From: Corylus avellana | Taxonomy: Eukaryota; Streptophyta; Magnoliopsida; Fagales; Betulaceae | Assembly: GCF_901000735.1 (NCBI RefSeq) | Contig: NC_081547.1 | Location: forward strand, 2,480,001 to 2,544,000 | DNA length: 64,000 bases | Direction: 5' to 3' | In this document: positions 35,066-47,200 of the stretch, in pieces | Position numbering within the stretch: the stretch's first letter is position 1 | Layout of the letters: every line of letters starts with the position of its first letter | Program-made: the position numbers and the translations under genes | The notes under the pieces: model-generated | What the model saw: the letters and a program-made list of their open reading frames with translations, nothing else | Databases searched by the model: none | What the model was told of the DNA's origin: nothing

Positions 35066-35535
35066 CAACAAAGTTTGCTTCTCCTAGAATCAGCCTTAAC
35101 TGTAAATAAGTTGTAATTGCCTCTTTATAGAGAAAAAGTTGGCCCAAAAGTTAGTGGTGTTCCTTTGTATCTCAGTGTGAAATTATAAAGCAGAGGATCA
35201 CTTCCTCCCAAACCACATGCCTTTATCATTCCCTGGAATGTATACCAAAAAGCTTGATATATTGCTAAATGTTGGACATTCTCGTACTTGAACCCTGTAT
35301 TTCATGCACGAACTAAACATATTAATGTTCAATATTACTTCGTTCATGAAACAGTGGAGGATGGATTGATTGTAATTTGTATTGCATAAGATCCACACCA
35401 ACAAGAATATTACATACATGTTTTTAACAAAATTTGTAGCAAGGGAGAAGTTTGTTTAGATTATAGCTAAATGCATGCAAGTTAAGAACAATTAAGTTCC
35501 ATATTAGAAACATATAAGAAAGAGAGATTAATATA
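35066..35535. other. 3' UTR of the BTB-TAZ gene and flank
   Basis: AT-rich downstream DNA without an ORF of note. AATAAG/AATTATAAA-like polyadenylation signals occur near 35105-35190. Ends at the left border of the Pack-MULE-like element. Confidence 0.4.
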
Positions 35536-36627
35536 AGGGTTAACTACTTTATTAGTACCTCGGTTTACACTTTTTTATTTTTCTCCCTATGTTTTCAAAA
35601 CAACAAAATGTGACTTATGGGGAAATGCAAAATCAATACCTCGTTAGTTTTCGTCAGTCTAAACTAACGAAATTCCACGTCATCACCACGTGTCACTCCC
35701 AAAATATGTCATGTGTCATAAAAAAAATTAATAATAATAATAACTAAACAAAATAATAATAATAATAATAATAATAATATCTGGGTTAACCTCGATGAGC
35801 TCGCTTTGGCTGGCGCTTCAATGAGGATTTTGATTCAAACGATGGCGTTGATCTACATTTTCCCGTATTCTCTGAACTGGAAACAAACTGGGTGCTAATC
35901 AGCTAAAGAAGGTAAAACTTGCAGCAACAGTAGGCTCTGGCCGAAATTGGGAGCCAACATCAACCTCAGCTGCTTTTACCTTGTGGGAATGCCGGTCGTC
36001 ATGTGGCTGAGTTTTTATGTAGGATTTGATTTTAGAGGGCTATGGCTCGGCCTTTTGGCCGCGCAAGGCTCGTGCGTTGTGACCATGTTGCTCGTTTTGG
36101 TTCAAACCAATTGGGATTGACAAGCCTAGAGGGCTAAGGAGCTTACTAGAACCACCTACTGCCATTGATGACGATGATGACAACCGAGAAGATGGGAGAT
36201 TATAAGCTAAAATTCAGGATTTTTCCACTTCATTAGATAATTTACTAGTTTGAATTTTTCATTAAGAATTTTAGAGTCATTTGTACAAATTTTGGTCAGA
36301 AATCACTAGTGATCTCGCAAAAAATTTTCATACCAACATTCAACACATTAAATTAGTTTAATTCTATGTGAAAAAAAAATTTTTTTTTTTTTTAGGTTTA
36401 GTTTATTTTATTATTATTTTTAATTTTATGACATGTGGCATATTTTGGGAGTAACACGTGGCGATGACGTGAAATTCCGTTAATTTAGACTAACAAAAAC
36501 TAACAAAGGATCGATTTTGTATTTTCTCATAGGTCAGGTATCACATTTTACTGTTTTGAAAACATACGAGGCAAAAAATAAAAAAGTGTAAACCGAGCCA
36601 CCGAGATACTAATAAAGTAGTTAACCC
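35536..36627. mobile_element. Pack-MULE-like element carrying MATE transporter gene pieces
   Basis: The element has long terminal inverted repeats (about 200-230 bp). Left GGGTTAACTACTTTATTAGT and right ACTAATAAAGTAGTTAACCC are perfect over 20 bp, and the pairing continues through GTTTACACTTTTTTATTTTT, GTTTTCAAAAC, the CACGTG region and AAAATATG. It is flanked by ATTAATATA (35527-35535) and ATTAATATC (36628-36636), an 8-of-9 target-site duplication as expected for Mutator-like elements. It encodes no transposase. The interior (about 35780-36200) instead holds pieces of a plant MATE gene. Internal AAT microsatellites lie at about 35734-35778. Confidence 0.8.
35780..36200 (+). pseudogene. MATE efflux transporter (DTX) fragment inside the element
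   Basis: Three consecutive stretches match multidrug and toxic compound extrusion transporters of the plant DTX type: DELALAGASMRILIQTMALI followed by YIFP, then GNKLGANQLKKVKLAATVG, then KLGANINLSCFYLVGMPVVM continuing through GLWLGLLAAQGSC to TNWD. The stretches lie in different frames, with intervening coding missing, and the last is followed by stops (TGA, TAG), although RAKELT of the source gene is still readable after them. There is no intron between pieces. It is a captured and decayed fragment, not a working transporter. Confidence 0.75.
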
Positions 36628-38250
36628 ATTAATATCACACAATTGGGTTCAAACTCATTATTTTAAGCTTTTGAAATGAGTGATGTGCTATATAATCTAG
36701 TTAAAAGAACTTTGTAAGTAACTCTCCCAACACTAATGCAGCAAGGAGTAAGGGAGCCTTATGACCAGGTCAAAGGAGCTCCAACTATTGATATGTGACT
36801 CACAAGATTTTTTTGTAGCTAAATTGACATTTTCTTTGGGGCATGGTCAAGGATTCAAAATGCAATGAGATCCTTTATTTGCTCAAGTGGGTGGTTGAGT
36901 AGTTCAAAATTTATTTAAACTAGTAACTCTCAAGTTTTCTCACAATGTGCTATCCAATTATTAGCAATTTAGGTAGCTAATCGACGGTGATCCCAATCCA
37001 AAAAAGTCCTTGTCCTTAATGGCCTTGGTTCGCACGGTGACAAGGCATGTGTAGCGCCTGCTCAAGAACTTGGCCGCAAAAGGTCGTTGTTTACATGAAA
37101 AGATGTGCGTTTAGCGTAAAAGACGAAGAAGAACATCCACCTGTCTTTACATCTCACGCTTGCCGGTTGCCTCAAAGCACGAACAAGGTCTCCCTCAGGG
37201 AAAGCAACACTCGCCACTCCTACTCAGGCAGATTGCAGGTATTAGAAATGGAGCTTTCATCTTCTTTTGGTTCGTTTATCCTTTTACCGGTTCGATAGCT
37301 GGTGCACATTTCATTCAAATAGTAGTGACTAGGGCACCCATCAGAAATGAATCTAGGGTTGATTAAGCTGAAGCTGAACCAGCCACCCATATTTTTCTTC
37401 TTTTCTTCTACTCACAAAACCTTCAATCCTTTGATTGATAAACCTAGTTGGGTCTATATTATTTATCTCGCTATTCTATATATTTCTCCTTGGCGGTTGC
37501 TAAAACAAGGACCGCACCAGCCAGGAATATACACACACTCAAAATAGCATACTCCGGCAGATAGCATCTAAATGCCAGGCACTGACAAAGAGCCTGTCAA
37601 ATGGAAGTCATAAAAAAAAATGCTGAAAAACTGCTATTTATTATTAGGAATTTATCAAATAAATGCAGACAAAAAGCATCACAAGTAACATCAAAACATT
37701 CTGATTTCTTGAAAATGTGTGGGAATCTGATCTAAAAAGAGAGAACCTATCTCCACTGTGGCATCTGTGTTGGATTGAGGAAAAAAGAAGTCTGTTTTCT
37801 TTTCTTTTTTTTCATTTAGAAATTACTTCTTCTGGCAGTGCACTTCTCTAAAGGAAATACCATATCTGCGTCTTTTGCTGCCCTTTTCTTCCAATCGGAT
37901 GAACCCTTCTCACAGCTTGTTTTTCTATCATAGTAAAAGTAGTTAATGTCCAACATTTTTTTTAAAAAAAAAAAAAAAAAAAATTATGAATAATGTCCAA
38001 CATTTGAGTGTATGCATCTTTGATCTCATAAAAAACCTGGTTCTTCTTTTGGAAGCCTTGCTCTGTTAATTGAATGTTACATGTATGGGTGGACTCGGAT
38101 TTTCTCACCAATGATGGACCTTCTGAAGTGCTTTCATATCTCCATCCTTCTTCTCCTCTGATGTGCTAGTAATGAGTCTATAACCGTGGAAGTATATCTA
38201 CTAATGTGATTGTCCTTCTAAGAAGTTCATTACTTCACATTCAGATAATT
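36628..38250. other. Intergenic; includes a possible organellar DNA insertion and formin 3' flank
   Basis: 36628-37040 is ordinary AT-rich DNA. 37040-37545 is less AT-rich and lacks homopolymer runs (see separate entry). 37950-37983 has long T and A runs. 38100-38250 is probably the formin 3' UTR on the minus strand. No gene is seen. Confidence 0.4.
37040..37545. other. Possible plant mitochondrial DNA insertion (NUMT)
   Basis: This 500-bp block has clearly higher GC than its flanks and phrases typical of plant mitochondrial intergenic DNA (for example CGCTTGCCGGTTGCCTCAAA and ACTCCTACTCAGGCAG). Overlapping short ORFs with no nuclear family resemblance are also usual there. The call rests on composition and impression only; no specific mitochondrial gene was recognised. 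Confidence 0.3.
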
Positions 38251-41200
38251 TCAAGGAGACAAGCTTTCCTCATCTGAACTTCTATCTTGAGTCACATTAT
38301 ACCTATTGAGAACGGGTAGTGAAGCAGTTGCAGATATCCGGAAGGATCTGGCGGAACCCATCATCGTTCTATCCTGCAGTCTCCCCACTTCCTTGCACAC
38401 ATGATCCAGTACGCCTAGAAAATCTCTTACAATCATGAAGACTCTGAAAGGATGAGCTTCCTCCTTTGCCGCATTTCCATGGAAATATTCAGTGACCTCT
38501 TTCACAATGTATAAAGCCCTTTTTTCATCTGCCTTGATTCTAACAATTTCTTCTTCAGCCTCTTTCAGAAATAGCTTCATTGAGTTGAAGAATTTCCCTT
38601 GCATATCTGGCTTCTCATATTGCAAAACCAGTCTAACTTTGTCAAGTCCCATTTCAAGCTTGGAGAGATAGCTGCTTAAGACATCTGAGTCCATTCCTGC
38701 TGCGTTTTTGACATTGCTGAGGTCTCTGCTTAACCCAGCCACAACCTGCAATCCCTGCTTCTTGAAATAATCCTCCATTTTTGGGGTCACTTTATTTTGA
38801 ACATTCTCATTTGTAGAATCAGTACCTGCACCTTCAGCTCTAATAATCTCTTGAACCACAAAGTGGAGCAATGTGGTCTTCCCATCCGTTCCCTTTATGT
38901 CTACAAGTTTTAAGAGTGTATCAAGTTTAAAAGCTATAGCATCACCACGATTGGTCCCAACATTCATTCGGTTTCCTGTCCTGAGAACAGCTTCAAGGAG
39001 TTTGAGGAATAATCGACTGTTTTTTAATTCGTCACTCGCTGCCTGACAAATAAGAAATCTAAGGTGTGAGTTTCAATATGTCAATGTTCATGAAATTAAG
39101 AGATCAAAATATTATGGAATTAAACCTTGTTAAATTGTTAACTTTCAGCCCAAATACCTCAAGGGTTTGAAAAGACTTTCTCAGGTATTTGACTTCCGTA
39201 TCAAAATTAGCCCTGTATAGCATGGCTTCAACTCTTTTAAATGCAAAGGGGACATCAAGTACAGCCTTAAGAAATCGCTCTGCAGACCCTAGTTTTGAGC
39301 TGTCACCACAGTAGTCTCGAAGTTTTATCTCTTCCTCCTTAGTTGGAGCCATCTTTACCAAGGTTTCCAAAAGCTCAGAACCCAAGCCCTCCGGATTACC
39401 TATTGTGCCAAACATATAATTCAAAGTGATGCAGCAGATGGAAAATGCTGTATCTAGATAGAAAGTTGGATGCAAAGGCAAAGACAATTGTAAACTTTTC
39501 AAGAAATCTGCTTTTATTTCTTCCTTTGATACCTTAAGACACATACACTAGCAATGTAATGATATTGTGATATAGAATTTCTCGAGCAACATTAGGCCAT
39601 GTGTAGTTAATGAGGTAGTTGTAATCAGAGAGCAACTAGTGTTGCTTCAGGTTGGTTGAAATAGTAAATATTGAAGTAGTTGTAATCAGAGAGCAACTAG
39701 TGTTGCTTCAGGTTGGTTGAAATAGTAAATATTGAGGTAGTTGTGATCAGAGAGCAACTAGTGTTGCTTCAGGTTGGTTGAAATAGTAAATATTAAGTTA
39801 GTAACAATATATGGGGAGGAAATGTTTCTCATATTAGATTGGAGCAGAAGAGTGTAATGAATTTTGCGTAAATCGAAGGGATAGAACATATTGACATAGA
39901 AAAAAGGGAAAGCAAACAAAATATTGTGGTCAGGATTTCTCTACAGGGATAAAGAAGAATCCATCTAGGGCATGCCTGGTTTAATGATCTTGTATTTACT
40001 AGCCAAAATATAGTAAAACGATTTATAAAATGAAATACACTGATCATTCTTTTGGTCAGGGAATTTAATTGCATTTTGAAAATCTTCATTTCATGAGTCA
40101 TTTTGACCAAGGATTTGTCATGAATACTTGAAATCTAACATAAATGCTGTAAGTGGCACATGTTACTGCTAAACTGTTTTTACTATCACATACAATTGTA
40201 ATTATCATGGCTTCTCATCTATAAGCTCTAGAACTCTAATTTCTGTTCTGGATATCTTCCATTCTTCCTTTTGTTGATCCTTTCTGCCCTAAAAGAATTT
40301 GTGCTACTTTTTTGTTAAGTGTCTACCATATGGTTAGCAACTCCACCATATTGTAAGTTATAGTCTAAGCAAAATCTAAGCAAAATAAGATCACATACCA
40401 TCTAAAAGAGCTTCAGACACCTCATCTCGTGTCACATTCAGTGCTCTTAACAGTATAGCTATGTTCTGTGACTTCTTCGGGTCCAACACCCTGTTTTCCT
40501 TTTCAACAGGAGGGAGAACCGATTTTCTGGTTTGCTCTCTCGGAACAGAATTCACGGGATTGCACCCGAAAAGAGACTCCATCATGTCCTCATTCAATCT
40601 GCCAGGCAAAGGAAGCATCCCCAAGATCAGCAAATTGGTGTGTGTTTTATCAAAGCAAGCAAATGCATAGAGCATTGACAATTTAACACTAACACTACTT
40701 ACTGAAATGAGCTTGATTTGAGCTGGTCCCACACTGTAGCTCGGTCTGAGGTGGCCCGAACTTTGTCCCAGTGCAGTGGCTTCAGCTTGGGCTTTGCTCC
40801 TTCCTTGTCATCGTCCCAATCAAGCCTCACGCAAGGGTTCGCGCTTCGACTAACCTCTTGAGCCGGCATTGTTATCACATTCTGAGAAGAAATGGCCTTG
40901 GGGCTTGAATTCCAGGACAGCGACTTGCTCCACACTTGCGGAGAAGGCGTTGGACGAACATTCCTTTCCGAACTTTCTACCTTCCGCGGCGGCAGAGGCG
41001 GGGGCGGGGGTGGCGGCGGCGGCGGAGGAACCGGATTGCTTATTGTTGCCTGAAGACGTGCTAAGTTCGGCGGTGGCGGTGGTGGCGACGAAAACCTTGG
41101 CCTTCCGTGAGAGTATGGAATTGCTGGTATTGGGATCAAAGGAGGCGGCGGAGGCGGTGGCGGGGGAGGCGGGGCGTGATTTGTTGATGATGAGGATGAA

Positions 41201-42111
41201 AGCCGTGATTTAGGGGAAGTCCGTTTGGAATGGGGAATAACAGAAGCGGGGGCATTACTGTAATTATTAGCCGTGCGCGAACTCGTGGGAGTATAGTAGC
41301 TACTCTCTTCGTAGCTGAGCGACGAGCAGTTGGGGGAGTGAAACGACGTGTCGTGGCTTTCCTCGTCGTCGGAGGACCTCGGCGACGGGGAATTCGCGTT
41401 CGGAGGCTTGGTTAAAGGCGGCAGTGGCTGCAACTCGGGACTAGGGCGGTACCGATCCGATCTCTTAACCGAATTGAGCTTGTGATAAGGCGACCTGATA
41501 CTGATACTGTTACTGTTATCCTCTCCGCTTGCCTCGCTGACGGAGCTGATCGGACCCGGCTCCACGGTCCCGATGTAGAGAAAATTTGAAGGCGGGACTC
41601 GCGTGTCGCCAGGATGCCCCCGTGAGCTCCCTCTGACAAGCTTCTTCGAAGACTCGTCGGGGTGTTTGGCGCGGTGGCGGTAAAGGAAGAATGCGAGCGC
41701 GGAGAGCATTCCGAGAGTGACGATTCCGACGGAGATTGCGATCGCGACGGTTTTGGTTGGCTTCCCGGGCTGCGTGGCCACCGGGATTGGCCCGGTGACG
41801 CCATTGGCAGGTAAGGCTGATGGTGGTGGTTGAATCTGATCGGAGCTCGACCCTCCTTCGCCGAAGAACGGGTACCCGGAGCTCACGTCCGATGGCGATG
41901 GTGGTGATGGAGGCGGCGGCGGTGGTGAAGTTGAGTCGGTGCCAGGTGGTGGCGCCGAACCTGCTGGAAACAATGGCTGGTGCAGAATTCTTCGGTGAGT
42001 TTCAGCTTCACCAACACTGATAGAGTTTAGAACGCTTGCAACTCTTTGGGTAGCAGCAAATGATAGAAGAATCAAAAAGACGCTCAAATGATGCTGGTGA
42101 GCTGCTTTCAT
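38251..42111 (-). CDS. Class I formin (membrane-anchored, FH2 domain)
   Basis: Exons 42111-40703, 40598-40399, 39399-39158 and 39042-38251 join to 880 residues. Class I plant formins nucleate and bundle actin at the plasma membrane. In order: a signal peptide (1 to about 27), the conserved [13 protein letters not shown] motif (40-52), an extracellular Pro-rich stretch (63-74), a transmembrane helix (about 121-143, [20 protein letters not shown]), a Ser-rich linker, FH1 poly-Pro runs, and FH2 from [20 protein letters not shown] (about 435) through [21 protein letters not shown] and [20 protein letters not shown]. The chosen start is the ATG at 42111. A TTG two codons upstream is in frame but is not a start. 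Length and C-terminus resemble the AtFH2/FH11 group; the exact member is uncertain. Intron 2 carries a 61-bp tandem repeat. Confidence 0.92.
39612..39794. repeat. Three 61-bp tandem repeats in formin intron 2
   Basis: The unit begins GAGGTAGTTGTAATCAGAGA and ends GAAATAGTAAATATT, repeated three times head to tail at a 61-bp period with only two or three substitutions. The near-identity shows recent expansion. Each unit contains AGCAACTAGTGTTGCT, a perfect 16-bp palindrome. Confidence 0.95.
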
Positions 42112-44917
42112 TGTCAATTTCTCTGGCTCTCTCTAATTTTCTGTTCTTTCACCCAATTCATTTCTTGTTTTTGTTTTGCAATTCTGTTCGGTCAGATAGA
42201 GAGAGAGAGAGAGCGCGTGCGTCTCAGTCTGGGAGAGAAAAAAAGAGAAGGGGAAGGTTCTTTTCTGTAATGTGAGATCTGAATACCCAAGTAGCTGACG
42301 ACGGCAATAGCCGCACTTCTTTTTCCTCTTTTCGATTTATTTTACTGTATTTTTTCGTAAATAGGGAAAAAGTAAATGGACGATGATGACCATGGGAGTG
42401 GCGATATTAAATGGATTACCCCTTTCGTTGCGACCGAGAGGAAAGGACATATTCCACCATTTTTCCCCAATTGTGCCGTTAAATCCTGTGTCCCCTTCGT
42501 GTCTGTATACTCCGTTATCACTTTTATTCAATTGTTGAAGTCCTCTACACAATCTGACTATATATATACATCAAGCTCCACGTGTCCCTTCCTGTGATAT
42601 TGTTTAAATCATAATCAATTAAGGAAAATTAACAATCCTTCCAATATGATAAATATTAAAATCCTCATTGTTTTTTTTTAAAAAAAAAAACTCTCCAAAT
42701 CACATTAAATTAGAATTAGGATCCTCTTTAATTTAAATATCATTTTCAGTTCATTTGTAGTAAAAAATATTCATTTAGTTATAACACAAGTATTTTGTCA
42801 TCTCAAAAAATAAAAAAACAAAAATATTCATACAGTATAATTAACTGAATAATCTTCTAATCAAATGAATTGGAGAGAATACTATTTTTATTAACAAAGG
42901 CGAATTCCTTGTTTTGATGGACGGTCATCATTCTTGGGACTGTCAATTGGGCACACATAATAATTCACTTATATTAGTTTAAGTTATAGCATTGATGTGA
43001 GTTTGATTGAAAGATTAGCTAATTTTAATTTTAATTAAACACGTCGTGCAAAAATGAGGGAAGAAAAAAAATGAATTTGTTTGGGGATTTGGGAGGTCAA
43101 GGTCAGACATGTAATTTCGGAGAAAAAGTTCGATGGCCACTGTAAACGTTTTGTGCTTTCTGCTTTTATTCTTGCTAGATTGATCCACCGACCCCGTCTA
43201 ACTGTTTAGGGGGACATGCACACGCCCAATAGCATATGCTTTACGACTTTTCTTTTGTTCCTTTTCACTTTTGCTGGACAGCACCACATACGCAAAGACA
43301 ATATTATCCTCTTTTAACTTTCTCACGCTTTCAGCAGTTGGGTTAACATGTATTTGTGATTTAGATTATAAAATTTGCTAATTATTAAATACGCAATACT
43401 AAACACTATATTTCTATTTTACAAATATCTCATGTTAAATATATATCATACAACTATCTTTTGCAAAATATTTTTTATATGTCATCAAATAGAAATATTG
43501 GGAAAAAAAAATTAAAATTTGACAATATTTGTTTTGGCAATGTGTGAAAGCGAATAGTATCTATAATGCGAAAAGACATTTAATAATTGTTTTCTTTTTT
43601 CTCTTCCTCAACAACCTTCCCTTTTTTTTTCTATTTTTTTTTAGGGAAAATACATATCAGTTTCATTTATTGATAAGATAAGCATAAAGTTCTAATAATA
43701 TAGAACAAAAGCTTTGAATCAGCTATAATAAGCTATGAGATTACAAGAGTTAAAGATGACATATTATAAACTAGACTTTAAACAAAATCTGCTAATCCAT
43801 GACTAATCTTCAGATTAAAATAACAAATGTGAGAACAATATCGACAAAATATAAATTTATTGAGTTAGGTGAAGAAATTGAAAGCAAGCTTTAACAAACT
43901 ATCAAAACTTGCAATTTGGGCCTTAAATACAAAGAATTTAACTACAAACTAATTTTTTAATTTGCAAGTGAAATGAGTGTTATTAGGGACAATAACTTTT
44001 AATATAATATTTTTATAACTTGAGGTAACAATACATAATTTGTAAAATGATTTAAGTAAAAAATTTAACTTATCAATTTAATTACTTAGTGGCTAACTAT
44101 CTGTCACTGCTCTCGTTATTTCATCAATTACAAACTGTCACTTTAGTTTGTTATAAAATTATAGTAACCCAAATATTTTTCAAACTAAATTGAGACGAAA
44201 TTGCTTGTAATTAGGAGCATGCAAAATTTGCCAAAAACAATCTGGCCAAAAGGCTCGGCTACACCCCTAAAACGTAAATTTTCCGTCCAAAATTGGGTTA
44301 ACCAAATAGATTAAGGTAAAACGAAGGGGAACCCACTAGATTAGATTGCCTGTATAGAGCAAATATTTAATGTCCATTCAAGTATCTATTTGGTCCCATT
44401 GACCGACAAGTTTTCAAGACTGTCGGTCTTGGGCCTTTTGGCACGTATTGCTGACCTTGTAAATTCCTGTTGATTGAGTTTTCAATTACTTTTCGTATTT
44501 TTTATATCTTACGTGGCTATGGTGAAGCCTTTTTTTTTTTTTTTTTTTTAATTATTATTATTATTTTTTATAAGTTGGTGAAGCCCTCAAGCTATATAAA
44601 AAATGCCCGATTCTATAATATAATTGTTGTTGTCATTATAGAACATTGCCAAAGTAAGCAACACTCAATTATATTCTTGTGGTTGTTAAAATAAAATAAA
44701 AATAGATTACTTGTGGGGGTCAACTTTCTTGTTAATTGCGGGCCTATTGTCTATTTCCTTTCTTTTTTTTTTTTTTTTTTAGACATATCTATACAAGAAG
44801 GGATGAGAGGAGATTCGAACTAGTGACTTCTACTTTATGAGACATGGTCCCCAATCGATTGAGTTCCTAATCGGAGACATTGTCTATCTCATCTAAGAAG
44901 CAATTGCGATAAAATAG

Positions 44918-45080
44918 AGGTTCGTTTAATAATATTTTGCTTTTTTATTGAAAAAAATATTTTCATATAATGTAAAGGTAAAAATAATTTTGAGCCTTTT
45001 GTATTTAAAGTTATTTATTTATAGTTTTACTTTTTTTGCTTTAAAAAATAAAAAGTTTCCTTTGTCAATTCGCTTGTTTG
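44918..45080. mobile_element. Decayed MITE related to the CAP-G2 intronic element
   Basis: Shares TGTAAAGGTAAAAATAATTT TGAG-type core, TTATTTATAGTTTTACTTTT and a TTCGTTTAAT / AATTCGCTTG style border with the element at 19153-19316. Ends are degenerate. Confidence 0.5.
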
Positions 45081-47116
45081 ATGAGTTTCTTAAAATTCAG
45101 ACCCCTTTTTTTTTTTCTTTTTTTCTGAGCAAACAATACAAAGAAGTTTTAAGGAGAAAAAAAGAAAAAAGAAAAAAAGGGAGATTAATATCACCAATAA
45201 TAAAAAGACTAATGATTTTAATGATAGATCAATTGGTTGAAGATTATGATTCATGAAGTAAAAGTCACTAGTTTAATTTAACGTGAACATGTCAATTTTT
45301 TTTTTTAAAAAAATAAAAATAAAAAAAGGCCACGAAAATGCACTCATTTTAATGAAAAAATTTGACTTCTTTATTTTTTGGGGGTCATGGATGGGAATAT
45401 GAACAATGTAAGGGCCAATTTTAGGAGTTAAAACTTCAATTTTCCCCCCAATACTGCCCCATAATTCTCTTAAGGGAAGAAGTTGGATATTTCAATCATA
45501 ATTTATACCTTTTTGGGGGGGGTAAGTAATCATGATTAATGATGTTTTATTCTGGCTGTAACCATCATCCCTATCCAATTACCTTCTATCTCAAAAGGGG
45601 AAACAACAGTCAACTCATCAAGTCGCTGTTCCTCACGCCATGTTAATTTGCTATACAATCTCTAATCTCAGGCAACACGTCAAGCATCTACCGTTGCTTT
45701 AGAGCCGTGCCATCGAACCAGTCTAGAATAAAGGCAGCATTGCGAGCAAAAGAAGAAGAAAAAACAAAACGGAAGGACGAAGAAAAACACATATACCGCC
45801 GTCCACATCACCCTTTATCACTCATCGAAAGTTCAACTATTTACGCATTGTTTGTGTGTAAAGAAATATGGACACATAGATTCCAACATCAAAATACAAT
45901 TTTTGTTTTACTTTATTTACAAACTAACACGTCCGCTTATAATTGATAAAATAATTTTTAAATAACGTGACATTACGTACATGATTAGAGCAACCATTCA
46001 AGTCATTCTTGTTTTATGCTTGAAAACGCATGCACTTTTCCGGGATTGATCAAGGTAATCAAACTACGGGACAAAAACATATCTTATTGAAGATTATGAA
46101 GGGAATGCTCCATCAGCATTCACGAGGGTGGGATTACAAAGAGTGTTATGTTATTTAATTATATTAAATTAGCTTAATTAAATAAACTATATTATATTAA
46201 AAAAAAATCACTATATTTGGAGAGTGAAGGGACAAAATTAACCAATAAACGGGCAGAGGATAAGCAGTGGGAGGTGTAAATTGAAGTAAAGGCATTTGGA
46301 GTAGACAACACGAAACCCTTTTTTTCTTTGAAAGGCATTCCCCAATTGAGAAGGCAAGCATGCATGCCCTTTTCGTATGTCCTTTTCCTCATTTTCAAGC
46401 TGTGGCTTTAGAGGCACCAATAAACTCTATACCCTGCAAGAATATATAAAAATAAAAAAATAAAAAAGCACATATGCATACATGAATGTCCTTCACTCCT
46501 TCTTTCGCTTCTTGGCTTAATTTTTGAAAGGAGACGCCACCTTAAAAAATTCTCTGCTGTTGAATCACGGCTTATTTTAAAAATTTATTATATTAAAAAA
46601 TTTAAACGTAAAAAGGACTCATTTTAAATTCTTACCTTAGGCCTCAATTTTCATTGACCCAACCATAAATTATCTTAATATTATTTGTCACCAATCAATT
46701 ATTTCTTCACATGCTTACATGAAACTTAATTATGGCGTTCATTATGTAAAATTGTTGAAAAGCATATTCAATAGAAGGGGTGTGAGTCAATGGTAGACAA
46801 CACCACAGCTATATTATGGGACCATACTTTCATGAAAATGAAACGCACTTCACATCACATAAAAAGATATAAAACACAAGAAAGTCCAAAGGGTGGTGAT
46901 ATTTCTATGCTACAATTATTTTCTTCCACACAGAAGTGACGTTGGTGAGACAAAATGCCCTTGTCAAGTAACGTGTCACCCTTTAAGCGGAAACGGCAGC
47001 ATTCAAGGCCTGGCTAACAATTATTGTTACAACTGCATAATATATTCTCTGAAAATTGCTAGGAATGGGATCCTATGGCATTAGATCGTTTGAGTTTTAA
47101 TAAAAGAAAAGAAATT

Positions 47117-47200
47117 GGGCTCGGTTTGCCAATGCAAAAAGTAAACGCTTTATATATTGCAATTCACTTTATTTTTTAAAGTCAATGGCAAACGTAGTCT
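47117..47200. mobile_element. Short (84-bp) MITE-like inverted repeat element
   Basis: The left end GGGCTCGGTTTGCCAATG and the right end CAATGGCAAACGTAGTC are inverted repeats of about 17 bp with three mismatches around an AT-rich core that also pairs (AAAGTAAA / TTTATTTTTT). No ORF. The GGGCTCGTTTGC-type terminus is like that of the other small elements here. Confidence 0.6.

Noticed and set aside
39612..39794. Repeat array considered as CRISPR-like
   Set aside because: Units are contiguous without spacers and lie in a plant intron; it is an ordinary minisatellite.
40869..42020. Plus-strand ORFs across the formin first exon
   Set aside because: Antisense readings of proline-rich coding sequence.
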